A stretch of DNA of 64,000 nt, from the NCBI GenBank assembly GCA_045837725.1, contig JBEWZL010000266.1, positions 248,001 to 312,000 on the forward strand. Reading direction: 5' to 3'. The notes below the pieces were generated by a model. It had not been told where the DNA came from, did not search any database, and saw only the letters and a list, made by a program, of their open reading frames with translations. Shown piece after piece: positions 1 to 12,510 of this stretch (position 1 is its first letter; the number at the start of each line of letters is the position of its first letter). This stretch comes from Vermamoeba vermiformis. Taxonomy: Eukaryota; Tubulinea; Echinamoebida. Made by a program: the position numbers and the translations under genes.

Positions 1-1047
1 GCACAGTGCTTCAGCCTTGACGTAGCACTTGTTGAGAGAGTCCCAAATCTCCAGCGAGGGGACCGATGTGCGCAACAACAGCGTCACGAGACCAGTGTCT
101 GGAGGCACGAGGTTGCATCAATTGCTGCACATTATAGGGACAAGTGACTGCGACGTACCTGTGTGCTCTTCACACGCGCACTGCTCTTGTTGCTGCGGCA
201 GGTAGTGAATGACGCTCACACTCGACTTGACGGGCACAAACTCTTGAATGGCGGCCACTGTGTCATCAAGTATCAGTCGCTTTTCCTTCTCCTCATGATG
301 TCTGTAATAATATATGAGTATACGTCTATAATATACTCGAGACTGCTTACGCGATGCTGTCAAAGCAGGCCCATGCAGTGTTGTAGCATCGTTCAAAAAA
401 CGCGTCAAAAATGCCTCGGAACTCTGGGAATTGATTCGGCCAGTAGGCTTCAATATCATTTGGACGAAGCTGAAGAAGCAATTATAATTATGCACGCAAT
501 TGCGATTTAAGATTGTAATACCTTTAAATACTCTCTGACTCCGGGCACAACGACGTAACCCAAATTATTGCGATCCACGTCGGCGTTGTTATTTTTGATT
601 TCTTGAGGTTGATCAAAATATTGCTTGGATATATTTTTAAGGGCGTTGTAGCGTTGCACAGTCTCAGGATCCATCTAGGAATTTTAGTTCAATTTCAAAT
701 AAATTTAAAATAAATCAAGCACCTACTCTGATCACAGTGTATCCTCGTGTCTTAATATTTTCTACAAATTGTCGTCGGGCATCAGCATCATTGGCAATTA
801 ACGCCAACAAATCAATCTTGGGCGGTAATTCCACATCTGTCCTTCCTGGTGCAGCGTTACGCAGTTGTTTTTCTTTGTAAAATGGGCTGTCCTTGCCCAT
901 TACTTTGATATTAGGATCTCCTTCTTCATCGTCGTGGCTGGCCTCATCTTGTTGATTTTTCTTCCAAATAAAGAATGAAGCTACACCAGCAACAAAAGCC
1001 GATGCAATGCCCAAAAGAGTTTTAGGTTGTTTAAGTATGTCGCTCAT
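1..1047 (-). CDS. 2OG-Fe(II) dioxygenase-like protein with N-terminal membrane anchor (partial)
   Basis: Five exons (1047-727, 674-522, 469-351, 301-159, 98-1) joined by GT-AG introns of 49-60 nt with consistent phases; the gene runs off the left edge. About 278 residues are visible. A hydrophobic stretch near residues 10-28 suggests an N-terminal membrane anchor, followed by an acidic linker. The isopenicillin-N-synthase-like fold is indicated by GYVVVPGVREYLK in exon 2 and by CEEHTDTGLVTLLL then LEIWD across the exon 4/5 junction; HTD gives the HxD iron ligands. The distal histidine and the arginine that binds 2-oxoglutarate would lie beyond the edge. Known family role: Fe(II)/2-oxoglutarate oxidation of small molecules; substrate unknown here. 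The ATG at 1047 precedes the anchor and lies 26 nt from the start of the divergent neighbour. Confidence 0.75.
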
Positions 1048-1073
1048 TGTGTTAGTGTTATTCGAAAAAAACA

Positions 1074-3394
1074 ATGGTTGTTGGCTTGCAGGAACAGACA
1101 AAAAAGGTCACTTTCGCTGAAAATCAGTTTAGAATAATTATTTGCAACAGCGAACATGGAACGAAATGGTACACACAATCAATTGATTACATTAAGATTC
1201 TAACCACTAAGTTTATCGCAGCTGCTAAGCGACGCATCCAACCGACAGTTGTCACAACTCCTGAATCTCCAACCAATGGCACTAAAAGGAAAATAGAAGA
1301 AACAGACGGAATTACATTCATCAAAAGCGTTACTTGCACAGATCAAGACGAGGGTAGAAAGTAAGTGACGAGCGAACATCATTTTTACTAAGAAAATTTA
1401 ATTCAAAAATTCAAAAATATCGATTTAAGCAGCAAATAGCGAGATATTAATCGTACAATTAGAATAAAACGAAGAAAAAATCAATCGGACCGAGACAGAA
1501 AAGTTGATCCTAAAGTCTTGGATCCGTTCCTGTTTTTGATCACAGAGCCACCAATAGCTACGGCTCACGGTTATAAGGTCATTGGAGAACTCGTATCCTT
1601 CATTGTTCATCGTGATAAATATGCGGGAGACTATCCGATAGGCGAGGACTTGACCAACAATCCGAACTTCACTAAAGGTACGGTACAGCATTGCAATTAC
1701 AAGTCTAACAATATGATCGCCAGAACAACGTGAATGTTGGGCTAATTTAGTTGCTGCTTTCAAAGATCCAGAGAGATTTGACGCCAACCACACCAAGTTT
1801 AGTTTCGTCAACAAAATTTTATGTTTACACCCGGAAGAAGCGTGGTTAAAAGAGAACATGGGATTTTGCAAGCTATACGGCGAGGTCTGGTGGGTCAAAA
1901 TGTTCCGCAAATTCTTCGAGAAGACGTCAAGTGGCACTGGCATGGAAGATTTTATTCAGGTACGCTTCGGATATTGTATAGTATTATAACTAATTATCAT
2001 CCAGATGGGCATGGCTGCCTTAGCTGCAGAGCTGTTCTATCGCTTTGTTTGGGCACGTCACACCATCCACGTGTATAATTACCTGAATGAGAAGTACAAA
2101 GATTACGCGGTCAGTAAAGAACCTGTAATTAATGGTCTGGACTAACAGTGACGAATAGACTGTACATGCTAACGAAGAACACATGAGTGATGATGTGGTA
2201 GATCAAGAGGACTTGGGTGAAGGATCCTCAGAGTCAAGTAGCGAGGCATCAGATGTCTCGGGCATTGAAAGCGATTGGGAAGAGGAGGAAAGTGACGATG
2301 ACAAAGACGAGGCGATGGACGAAGACACAACAGAGAGTGCACCTAGCAAGAACTCGGCTATAACGAATGCGATTAACGAGCGACTAGCAAAAGGTCACAA
2401 TGACCCTATCTTGCATTATTTTCCCGAAGAGATTGAAAACTTTGATCAAGAAGTCGCTGAGGACTTTGACGACATGGTTGAAGCAGCAGCGCTATTCTTC
2501 ACGCACCCAAACATTACAACAGCCATTGATGACCTCGAGAGCGTGTTTCTTGGCAATGAAGCACCGTGGAACATTGAACAAGCAATTGAGGCCTTCGTAA
2601 AATTGATTGAATACAAGAACAGAGCTAACAGTTCAAAAACAACACTCTCGAAGTCACAGATCCGTGGCCACGTGTTACATTTGTACAAACACGCCTTTGT
2701 TCCGATAGTTGAGAAGCTAGGCATTCAAACGAGCGGAGAAAACAACTACGTTTGGAAATGGCATCCTGATTTCTGCATTGAATACGTGGACAACGTGTAC
2801 ATTCCTGCCTTTAGAAGCTTGACGCAAGATGGTTCTATTCCTCACACGCAGACCTTCTTAACACTGTTCCCCAAGCTTTTCATGTTGCACGATAACACAA
2901 CGGACAGATCATTGCACCAGGTCTACTCGCGCATCAAGAGCAGATTAGAGTACAAAGGCGAGCTTACCAGTGAGCTAGACAACTTGTTGCGTATGATGGA
3001 CGAACTGACCGAAGAACGAGAGGGCATCATTCAAAAGAACAAAGAGGATGGCATTGAAGATGATGATACCAACGTTGAGTGCGACGATGAGGAGGAAGAA
3101 GAAAGAAGACTGGCCGAGCGATTGAAACGCAAAGCTGAAAAAGAGAACGACAAGGGCACTGTGTCTTCAGACTTTGCACGCTTGATGAAACAAAAGCTGA
3201 TAGCAACACGAAACAACAGGCTGATTGAACTTGACGAGATGATTGACAAGCTGCGAGTTGAAATCAATCGTATCACGGGTGATGCTGACAAAGCCGTGCC
3301 AAAGAGGCGTCGAAGTAAAAAAGAGCCAGAAATGAGCACTGACGAGCTGATGAGCAACAACGACAAGGAGATGAACAACTTGAATCTCCAATAA
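1074..3394 (+). CDS. Acidic protein of unknown function, 692 aa
   Basis: Five exons: 1074-1360, 1463-1677, 1724-1959, 2005-2109, 2159-3394. The second exon start is the least certain (an acceptor at 1474 also keeps frame). I do not recognise the family. The N-terminal half is basic and then globular-looking with tryptophan-rich segments such as GEVWWVKMFRKFF. Around residues 290-350 there is a run of aspartate, glutamate and serine, followed by a helical region (HVLHLYKHAFVPIVEKLG), a second acidic patch near EDDDTNVECDDEEEEE, a coiled-coil-like charged region and a basic KRRRSKK tail resembling a nuclear localisation signal. Alternating acidic tracts and helical domain are seen in nuclear chaperone or chromatin proteins, but that is inference only. 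Confidence 0.7.
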
Positions 3395-3457
3395 GCTGTA
3401 GATATTGCACATAGATGTATTAAATAGTCCTATTTACATGTCTCGCACTGTTGATTG

Positions 3458-4163
3458 TTAATCTAGGCTTTGTTTTCTTTTGCGTTCAATTCGCTTCAAT
3501 TTGACAGCCCACATTGTGTGCACGATCCGCAGGATGATACTGACACCAATGAACTGCAGTGCTGCTCCCACTAGTGTGGACAACACCTTCTTCTCGGAGA
3601 AGTCGCCTAGAGCAATGATAAGTCTATAGTTCCAATCAAAAGAGTTAATTTTTACCGTAGAAGCGGTGATAAATTGACACCGACATCGCGACTACCCAAA
3701 GGATTAATTCCGCAACGACCACTCGTAGATTGGCTTTACGATACTGTAGAGAGTTACTACATGTCCTTAACGATACAACTCAGGTCTTACGTATTCTAAC
3801 AGCTCGTTGCTTTGAGTATGAGCGGCGATCATGCCCAACAAAAATCCTGTGCCTTGAAACACGCCTAAATATTTTTATGATAATTATTATTGAATTTGGC
3901 GAATATAATCAACTGCATAGCGCTTTATGGATTCTATAGGATTTTTTAAATTTAAATAAACATAGATCCAACACTTACTGAGAAACATGCCCAGATAAAT
4001 TGGTACGAGGTCAACATCATCCTTTATAGGATATTCGCGCACTTGAAGATACGTGTAATAAATCAAACCTGTCTGAGCAAGCTTAGTAATTGGGATCGTG
4101 TGGCTATTTACGAATGGTTACCAGTTCAAGCAGCAAAACATATTGCAACTTAGTGACAAACAT
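3458..4163 (-). CDS. Four-helix hypothetical membrane protein, ~150 aa
   Basis: Built from five small exons (4163-4122, 4081-3979, 3864-3791, 3743-3656, 3606-3458); every junction is GT-AG and keeps frame, which no single open frame does here. The product has four hydrophobic segments: near the N terminus (YVLLLELLAQTGLIYY), LVPIYLGMFLSVFQGTGFLLG, VVVAELILWVVAMSVSIY and VGAALQFIGVSIILRIV, and ends in a basic tail (KLKRIERKRKQ) likely facing the cytosol. I do not recognise the family. It converges tail-to-tail with the acidic protein, the stops being 64 nt apart. The ATG at 4163 is the first in frame after the upstream AT-rich spacer. Confidence 0.6.
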
Positions 4164-4421
4164 AATGTGGTTCACTTTTCATTAATATGATCTGTATTGT
4201 TGGCTGCGTGGAGAAAAACTCCGAACCGACAAAAACACGTGACATGGGAGCGATCTCCTCTTCAAAAAAAGAAAGTTTTTATTCTCGTTATCTTGAAATA
4301 GATAGCACATATTGGTGATTACATGCTATTGTAACTTCTGGTTGGAGGGATCGATTTTGGCGGCCTGATCTAGAATTGCAAGTTAGACGAGTAGACTGCA
4401 AGGTCGATAACCACAGCCAAT

Positions 4422-6632
4422 ATGGAACAAAATAATATTCAAAATGATGCCGTCGATGTCAAAGACAAAGACTCTCTAGTTGAGCGGAGGTAAGCAAATC
4501 CACCGTAATAATTCAAATATTCTTGTCGTAAATTATTACATTAGTTATAGACGTCATTCCTTATGGTTATTATTTTGATTATAATAAAATAAAATAACGG
4601 ATATTTACGCAAAATAATAATAAATTACTTTTAGCGTTGTAATGCTTGGCCGACTTACAGAGTTCTTGAAAAAGCATCTCAATTACTTCCGCCTTCATAT
4701 GATTTACTTCATCCTGATGTGTATATTCGGAGGGTTACTCCTTTGGATTTCAGAAACTGGCCACATTAGTTACACCGATGCACTATCAACCATTACGAGT
4801 GCCATGTGCGTGACTGGTCTATCAGTAGTTGATGTCTACGCCCTTGGTGCCGTCTCACAGTTCATTATCATGTTGTGGATCCTCTTGGGCAGCACCGTGT
4901 TCATGAGGCAAGTGCTAACTGTCATTATCAGCCCTTGACTTGTTATTAATATACTCAATTACTAGTGTCGTGCCCTTGTTCATCAGACTGCGGTTCTTTA
5001 AGAAATCGCTCGCACAAGAGACTGGTGGGGACGAAACGGTAGACCCCGAGGCAGTACTCACGGGCAATGCACGCCTCGAGTACCTCGGTGTGAGAGAGCT
5101 GATCAAAGTCGTGCTGACCTATTACATACTGTGCATGGCTCTTGGATTCATCGGCTTCCTCGTATACTTCATTGTGTCCGATGACGGTCGCAATATTCTC
5201 GAGTCACGCGGAGTGAATGGCATCTGGTTCTCAGTGTTTCAAGCAGTCTCTTCGTTCAACAACGCTGGCTACACCTTATTGAGTGACAACTTGGTCCTGT
5301 TCAAGACCTCGTACCCTGTGTTGTTGATCACTTCTGCGTTGATTCTTCTCGGCAACACTGGCTTTCCCATTGCCCTCTACCTCATCGTGTGGATCTTGTC
5401 GCGTGTCAGAAGACAGAGCGATGTCTACAAATACATTCTCAAGAATCCACGTAAAGTTTTCACGCATTTGTTCGCCTTCCGTCAAACACTGTGGCTCCTC
5501 TTAGCACTCATTGCACTCAACGCAATTGAAGCTGTGATATTTTTGGCGTTGGATTGGAACCGACCTGTGCTTGAGGGTCTCGATACTGGACAAAAGCTGC
5601 TCAACGGTTACTTCATGTCAATTTCTACACGCACTGCTGGTTTCAACACAATTGACATTAGCATTGCTTCACCCGCACTTTTGATCATTCAAATTGGCTT
5701 CATGTATGTTTCTGCTTATCCGGTTTCGTTGTCCGTCCGTTACTCGAACATGAAGCTGCAGAGTGAGAAAAAGAAAAAGAACAAACGAAGCTATTACAAA
5801 TTCAACACGGCCTCAAGCCCTCAGAGTGAGAGAAACAATGGCGCGTCAAATCAGGACGGCAACAGCGTGGTGACGCATCGCACAGTGAGCACTACTCAAT
5901 CCATTGAAGAGCTTCGATCAGCGAGCGATATGGAAGCAGCTAATGATCGACAACGAGACTCGCAAGAGGAAGATTACACCATTCGTGTCACGGACATCAC
6001 ACAGCCCGACAAGAAGTTTGTTGGTGCCGCGAGGAACATTGTGGCACGTGATCTTTTGTGGATGTTTGTCATTTGGGCCATCATTGGCATCATTGAAGGT
6101 ATACCCTAATTATTTAATTATTATGACATGGTTTCTAACCTAAAGCAGTGGATCTATTGAGCTTGCCGGGCCAGTACCCAATCTTCAAGTCACTCTTTGA
6201 AGTCGTCTCTGCGTACGGCACTGTCGGTCTCTCACTGGGCACGGGCTATTCTGAGTGGCCCTTGGCGTTCAGCAGTCTGTGGCACAACGGCGCGAAGATC
6301 GTGTTGTGCATTGCAATGATCTTGGGTCGTCATCGTGGTCTGCCCGAGTCCGTTGATCGTGCCGTGCAATTGCCCAACTTGATGCAAAAACACATCAACA
6401 AACAAAATCAGAATGTTACTGCCAACAATAACAATATCAATGGCGATAACAACAATACTAACAACCGTGAAGATCGAACCTCGATAGAGTAAGTCAAATA
6501 TTGTTAAGTTAGACGGGTGTATTCTAATCGCGATTGCGCAGCTCTGTCGATTCAACGCGCGGTGTGCCGCTTGACATCAACGCCATTGAATTGTCAAAGA
6601 TGAACGAGCCTGAAGATGATTTGATCATTTAA
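4422..6632 (+). CDS. TRK-type potassium transporter, 635 aa
   Basis: Exons 4422-4489, 4635-4907, 4966-6098, 6146-6488, 6542-6632. The second intron has a GC donor (AG/GCAAGT) and an AG acceptor; only this splice joins the frames. The protein has the repeated M1-P-M2 layout of Trk/Ktr/HKT transporters: P-loop segments include MCVTGLSVVDV, SSFNNAGYTL, STRTAGFNTIDI and SAYGTVGLSLG, each with the filter glycine region. MYVSAYPVSLSVRYSN and GRHRGLPESVDRAVQLP are typical of fungal TRK1/TRK2. A hydrophilic loop of about 110 residues rich in Ser and Lys lies between the third and fourth repeats. Role: plasma-membrane K+ (or Na+) uptake. The C-terminal Asn-rich tail ends DDLII. Confidence 0.9.
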
Positions 6633-6739
6633 CGAGTTGTTGAGGCCTTCTTATTTATTCGAGTTAACTGTACATAAATTCTGCGGACTAGTTAGATATC
6701 CTAATTATATTACAATAGATATCCTATATACATTACAAT

Positions 6740-7731
6740 TTATTTGTCTATTATTTTGTACAACGAGTCGATACTCAGCGGTGCATCCAGTGGATAGCGA
6801 GCACGCACAGCTTCAGGATTGATGACCTCTTTTAATATCCACTGGTACTTCAGCTCGTCCTTTTCACGTTCTGTTAAATTGCCGCGTCCTAGCCAGCCAT
6901 GACACTGCAGATTCGCCAACAGAATTGCAGTCGCGACTGAAATGTTGAATGACTGCGAATAGCCGTACATTGGCAAGTACCACCGCACATCTGCTTCTTT
7001 CCTCATAGTCTCGCTCACACCTTCGCTTTCATTGCCGAAGATAAACGCGATTTTGTCGTGTTGTGGATCGAATTGTTTTATCATTTCACTGAACGGCAAG
7101 GCACCGGGACCCAGATCACTGACCAGCAGCTTAACATTGTTGTCTTTTAGTCTCTTAATGTACGGCTGTGTGACTTTGTATTTGGTTATCGATAGCCTTG
7201 CAAGATTAATTCTATGAGTTCACCAAAAGTAGACTAGATCCAGCGTTACATACCAGGTATCCGCACCTTTTGAGGCGGTGGTGCGAGAGCCATGCTTTCT
7301 AAACATTTCTTCAGGCTTAGTATTGGGCTGAAAGTCCTCTATAATGTGGATGTTCTGCACTCCAAAGTTGTCAGCTGTTCTACGGTCAAAAATAAGCTTT
7401 TGTGAAATAATTTGCCAATAATAATATTTAACACTAATTTAATAAAAAGCACATAGAGAGGATTATTTTCGAATTTTTGGTATTAAATCAAAATGGATCC
7501 AACACATCTACGCGTGCAAAAATCTGATTTAAAATGGCAATTCGAACGTAAATTCGCTACGATATTGTACCTTAGGCATGCGTGAATATTATGAGGGTTA
7601 TTTAAATTTTCAAAACTGAGATGCACGTTGTTGACACGATATTTGAGCGCTTGATCAATCAGTTTGACTCTGTTAGGCGAAATTAGCTCTGATAATATAC
7701 CGAGCACATGTTTAATAGGATAAGTCGCCAT
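6740..7731 (-). CDS. TrmH/SpoU-type RNA 2'-O-methyltransferase, 247 aa
   Basis: Three exons: 7731-7571, 7379-7254, 7196-6740. The joined sequence restores the classic SPOUT motifs: NPHNIHACLRTADNFGVQNI (motif 1, assembled across the first intron), FRKHGSRTTASKGADTWL (across the second), FGNESEGVSETM (motif 2) and MYGYSQSFNISVATAILL (motif 3, trefoil-knot SAM site). Length and the N-terminal helix resemble bacterial TrmH, which methylates G18 of tRNA, rather than the very long TRM3/TARBP1 proteins. An in-frame ATG-like extension to 7827 is possible and could be a targeting sequence; I chose the ATG at 7731 because the family core starts just after it. The first intron (191 nt) is longer than usual here. 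Confidence 0.88.
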
Positions 7732-7894
7732 GTGTTCATTAATATGGTCCTTGTGACCGTTAACAAAAACAAATAATTTGTGCGTTACAATTAATTTTAT
7801 TTTCAACAAGACATTGCACGAGCACAATCAAAGAATAATATCAGATATATATTGATATTATTAGCGATAAAATAGTTCGGAGGAGCTAATTGAA

Positions 7895-10739
7895 ATGAGC
7901 TATTTCGAGGTCCTGCCGGACGAACTCGTCCTTCACATATTTTCCAAATTTCACACGATAAAAGACCTAAGAAATGCTAGTATCAGTAAGTATCAACTGT
8001 TTGCAATTAGAATACTGATCGAGAACAAAAAAAATACATAATATTTCAATTTCTATTTATTTTTGAAATTCCAATGTTTTTATATCGATTTCAATTTGTA
8101 TCACTACACTATACATATACTAATCAATATAATCGCTACAGCATGCGAAAAATTTTGTGGAATATTCTGCAATTTGCCAAGTGAGTTTTGGCGTGGTATT
8201 TTCGCTCAACATTGGTTTTTAAATGAATTAGAATTGGCACATTTGACCGACAAGTAAGATATTATATTAATATTAATACTATTCATGTAATTGCATTCTA
8301 TCACCTGTCTTTTCACTATTTCTCCGGAAGGAGATTTTCCACGCTATTTTTAGCTCGGATTAAAGTTTATTTTTAGAAACTGGCGCGAAGTCGTCAAAAC
8401 ACTCGTGCAGAATGAAAAAGAGATATTAGCGGACACGTCAGTCGAGGGCGAGGTGTTGAGAACGATCGTCACTCATTTGCGGAGTCCAACGCTCGTGTCA
8501 GATCTGCTCCAAGCGAATTCTGCAGCGGAAATTCAACTCAAACAAGCGATGATAAATTTGCGCAAAGATTACGTGCTCGAAACAGTCGGTACGTTAAAAG
8601 AATTATTGCAAGAATTCTGCGTGATTGACATTGTTGACACTTGCCTAATTAGGAAGTCTAAGAGTCACTAAATTGTTGCAATTAAATGTGCAGCAGCTAT
8701 TGGTCAGTTTGCTGGGTGTTTATCCACGCGCGACAGCACTGAACTCGCTCATTGAAGAGACTGGCCTGTCACTCTACGAGCTGTTCGGTATGAACTCGGT
8801 CTTGTTTCAGACACGTGCTGATACTTCCTTATTAGGCAACAAACAAATAACACGTGATGCGATACCGTACGGCATTCTGAGCAATTTGCGCAAACACATT
8901 GAACACGAGTCACTATTGCACGTACAGCGCACAACATTTATTTATTGGAGTCTCGCTGAACTCGGTATGATGACTATTGCCTTATTTGGACATTTGTTTC
9001 ATACTAATCCTATTTTTAGAAACACTGCTGCCGTTGTTCTTGAAGATGGGTTACATTCCCTTATTAAGTAGTTTGCTGTCGCAGCACGAGGACAAAGAAA
9101 TTCATCAAAGTGTCTTGGGCTTCTTGACGTGGTTTCAAAAGACCGGTATGAATATTAGGATATGAATTATAAAGACATATTTAACACGTCTCCTAATTAG
9201 GCAATTTCGATGTAGAAGTCGACAAATCAAAAAATCTGGTGCCGAAGATGTTGGACATATTCACGGCCCCTGACTTGAGCAACATGGAGCTGCGAGAGAC
9301 TGCGTCACGTGCGATCAGAACGACGATTGGTTACGGTACGTGTGATTGCCTAATTAGGAAATGGTATCGGACTAACGCCTGCACAGAGGGTGGCACCAAA
9401 GCGCTAAAGACGTTCATTGAGTGCAATGGCATTGAACGGAGCTTAGAACTGTTGATGAAAATCAGCGAGCAAGCGGCAACTGACGCCAAAGCAGTCAGTC
9501 ACAAAGTAGTGCCGACACACGTGAGCATTGTCGTGGAGGTCATTGTCACGCTGCACTGTTGCATTTCATTCATCTCGTCGGATCACATACGCACTAGTAC
9601 GTCCTCATACTACCTCTGAATATGCCTCTTTTTTCTGACATCTACGTTGCAGATCTGATCCACGAGAGTGTTCAGCGATTAGAGCCTCATTTCGACACCT
9701 TGATTCAATACATTTCATTCCCTCATTCGATTGTACGCAAGAAAGCAATTGATTTCTGGATGAGCTGCATGTGTGGTGAGTGCTGAATGACACGTGTCAC
9801 AAATGTCTTCAATATCAGCTAATTCGTTCCTTGCAGCTAAAATCCCAGCCCCAGAAGTGAATAAAAAGATCATGGCCGCACTCGTCAATATGGTGCGCAC
9901 TGAAACTGCCTTCAAAATGCGCATCAGATACTTCTCACTCGCCGCGAATATTGCTGTCACTGACGGTACGAACTAACATCAAGTACAGCAGTCATTGCAC
10001 AACTAACTTGTCCGCCACAGACTCTGTGTTCTGCAGTGAAGATGCACGCACGCTGGGTGAGGTGTGGATTGAAGGCTTTTTATCGGAAGACATGGAGAAG
10101 TTAGAAGGTGATACGCGCTGGCTGTTGTATTTAATCCCTGGCTCGTTGTTTCAGTTCGGTAAGGGACTCACTTGTCATCAATCACTTGACACGTACTGAC
10201 CTCACACAATCCCCAGAGGAGTTTCAACGGATCACAGCCGCCAAGCCTAAAGCAGTTGCCAAGATGAAACAGTTCGCGAGTGCGGAGAACACTGATCTCG
10301 TGAACAGATTTCGCGCCACTCTCGCGCTGAGTTACATGTACCAGACTGGCGTGCTCGACTCGTCAGTGTTGCCGTTGATTTATGACTTTGCAATGCAAGT
10401 GCCGCACACCGTGGCGTGGCGATTGGTCTTCTCAAAAATGAAGCCGTACTGCCACTTGTTCCCGTCACATAGCGTCGAATTGCTGGCACTCGGCGCGTGG
10501 CTGCTGGCACACACCTCGCTGACTGGTACGTGCCGGCACTTGTTTGTCTGATACTGATCTCTCGAGCTAACATTGTCACAGAGATTGGCAAGGAGGCGAT
10601 TAATGTTGAACTCGATTGGAGTGTCGTGGCGCGATTAGAAGCCTCGGATAATCCGCGGATCCAAGAACTGGTGAAAATATTCCGGCACAATATGAACAAA
10701 TTGTCGAGTTACTTCACGATTTGGGACTCTGTGAAATAA
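7895..10739 (+). CDS. F-box protein with armadillo/HEAT-like helical repeats, 668 aa
   Basis: Thirteen exons: 7895-7985, 8142-8253, 8377-8588, 8653-8787, 8836-8964, 9020-9145, 9201-9335, 9387-9596, 9653-9775, 9837-9965, 10021-10158, 10217-10525, 10582-10739. All junctions are GT-AG and eleven of twelve introns are phase 1. The N terminus (FEVLPDELVLHIFSKF, then WREV) is an F-box, which binds Skp1 in SCF ubiquitin ligases. The remainder is a series of leucine-rich helices of armadillo/HEAT character, for example LLPLFLKMGYIPLLSSLLSQHEDKEI and VRKKAIDFWMSCMC, expected to bind a substrate. The specific orthologue is not recognised. Acceptors are preceded by CTAAC or CTAATTAG-like sequences that look like branch sites. 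Confidence 0.8.
9788..9799. repeat. Intronic 12-nt palindrome TGACACGTGTCA
   Basis: Perfect palindrome in the intron between exons 9 and 10 of the F-box/armadillo gene. The same 12-mer lies in two other introns of the window. Confidence 0.8.
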
Positions 10740-10852
10740 ACTAGTTGTATTTCTAATCCTTAACATTATCATTAGTATTTCAGGGTTTATTGTACAGGTA
10801 ATGTTCTAATAATACAAGGTTCTATTTACATATTTTCAGTCATTGTTTGCAG

Positions 10853-12510
10853 TTATTTCATGCTGTCATGTGCCGCGGCGTTGTCGTTCTTCCATTGCGT
10901 GTACACATCCACGGCACGATTGAGCACCAGATCTGCGTTCAAAAATTGACTTCCCTAAATCATACGTACATTACTATGATATCCCCTAATATATTAAAGG
11001 TGATAGTACTTACAGTGATGTTTTTCAGAATGTGGTAGATGGACTTGCTGTCATTGAAGTTCATAATGTGCTCGCGAAATTGATGCAAAATTGCCAGTGC
11101 AATGCACGGCATTAAATTGTACGAGACACGAATCATTCTGTCCCACAGTCTAAATATAGAACATCGTGTTAATATCAGTGACACGTGTCAAACTATATTT
11201 TTCACAGTTGCAGCACTTACGTCTCTAGCACTCGTGGCTCGACAAAACACACGCCAAATACACTTCTGAACCACCTGTATAGTAAAATCATTAGTTTCCT
11301 TATATGGTAATGTCGTTCAGTGAATGCACATACGCGTAACTGAGAGTTTCGATTTTGGTGTTGGTCTCTAACAAGTGCTGATACAACACGGGATCGTGCG
11401 CCTTCAACAACTGCGCCAAATTGTTCACGTGGTGCATGATTGTAGCGCCCTGGTAGATAATTACCATATTAGGAAATAAGGTTCGAAAAAAAAGATTCCA
11501 ATATATTGTAGTGGTTTCGAATAATTGAAAGATTATTATGAAAATAACTACCTTATTCCCTCGTCTGTGCAATGAATTGCTCATAAATTTGTGAAAGCAC
11601 CAATAAGCCTCGCATTCATTGTCAAACATGGTCGCAAAAACAGTTGCGACGCGCTTCAACTCCGCGACATCGTCGCTGTCTCGCTATTATAGGACAGTGT
11701 TAATATATAAATATGCTTTTAAGGCTATGCATACCTCTCGCATTAAAAATTCTTGTCTCATTGTATAAATAGCGCACATGAGTTGAGATGTGCGTTCAAT
11801 GTGTTGCGGATCTCGCGAACTTGTTCGAATTAATTGGCAAAATCGCTTATAATATAGTATATATTAATACATACATTCTAATTGACTCGTCCATCGCGCC
11901 AGAGTTAATTAAAGTGGCAGTTCTTTTGAGATCTTTGTACTGCTCGTTCAATTGTTGTTGAACAAACTCCCAAGTCTCTCTATGCTGCGGTAGTGTGCCT
12001 ATATAATATTGTGAGTATTATTATTAATATTGTAAATAATTTGGAGATAAAGGGATCGAAATTAAGGGAGATCTCAATATATGTGTGTTGTACGGACAAG
12101 ATCCGCAATAATTAAGCACTCAAAGTGATGTGCCTTACCTAGCATTAATTTCCATATTAATGGCCGATGTTGCGCTGGTGTTTCAAACTTCCAGTTTAGT
12201 CGCTTCAATTTCCCAATGTCTGAAATTGAATGATGATTAATTAGGAGTCGTAATAACGAAATAAGCCTTAATATGCATTCTATATAGCATACAAATAGTG
12301 ATCAAGATTAAGAATCATTTTACAAAATTATTTGGATTTTTTGGGGCAGATTAGATTGCAGATGTGGTGGGTAGAAATTAGAACTAGACTGTAGTCGGTA
12401 CCTATTATAGACTCTCTAAGTAATGATACTACGGCAGATTGAATGGGAACTTCTTGAAATCCAAGCGTATTGAGGTACGCCGATCTAAAATCTCTTCTGC
12501 TCAGCGACAT
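10853..12510 (-). CDS. TBC1D7-like TBC-domain protein, 312 aa
   Basis: Nine exons: 12510-12402, 12219-12139, 11998-11875, 11819-11735, 11683-11552, 11449-11334, 11274-11221, 11149-11014, 10954-10853. The start, DFRSAYLNTLGF followed by a short helix and KRLNWKF...QHRPLIWKLMLGTLPQH, aligns with the beginning of animal TBC1D7 (NFRSVYYEKVGF... and ALVWKVLLGILPPH), and EAYWCFHKFM and LWDRMIRVS fit later TBC positions. Total length is close to the human protein (293 aa). In animals TBC1D7 is the third subunit of the TSC1-TSC2 complex that restrains Rheb/TORC1; the role here is inferred. The acceptor of exon 4 is uncertain: 11845 would leave a 29-nt intron, so I chose 11819 (55-nt class). Confidence 0.78.
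11179..11190. repeat. Intronic 12-nt palindrome TGACACGTGTCA
   Basis: Perfect palindrome in the intron between exons 7 and 8 of the TBC1D7-like gene. Confidence 0.8.
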
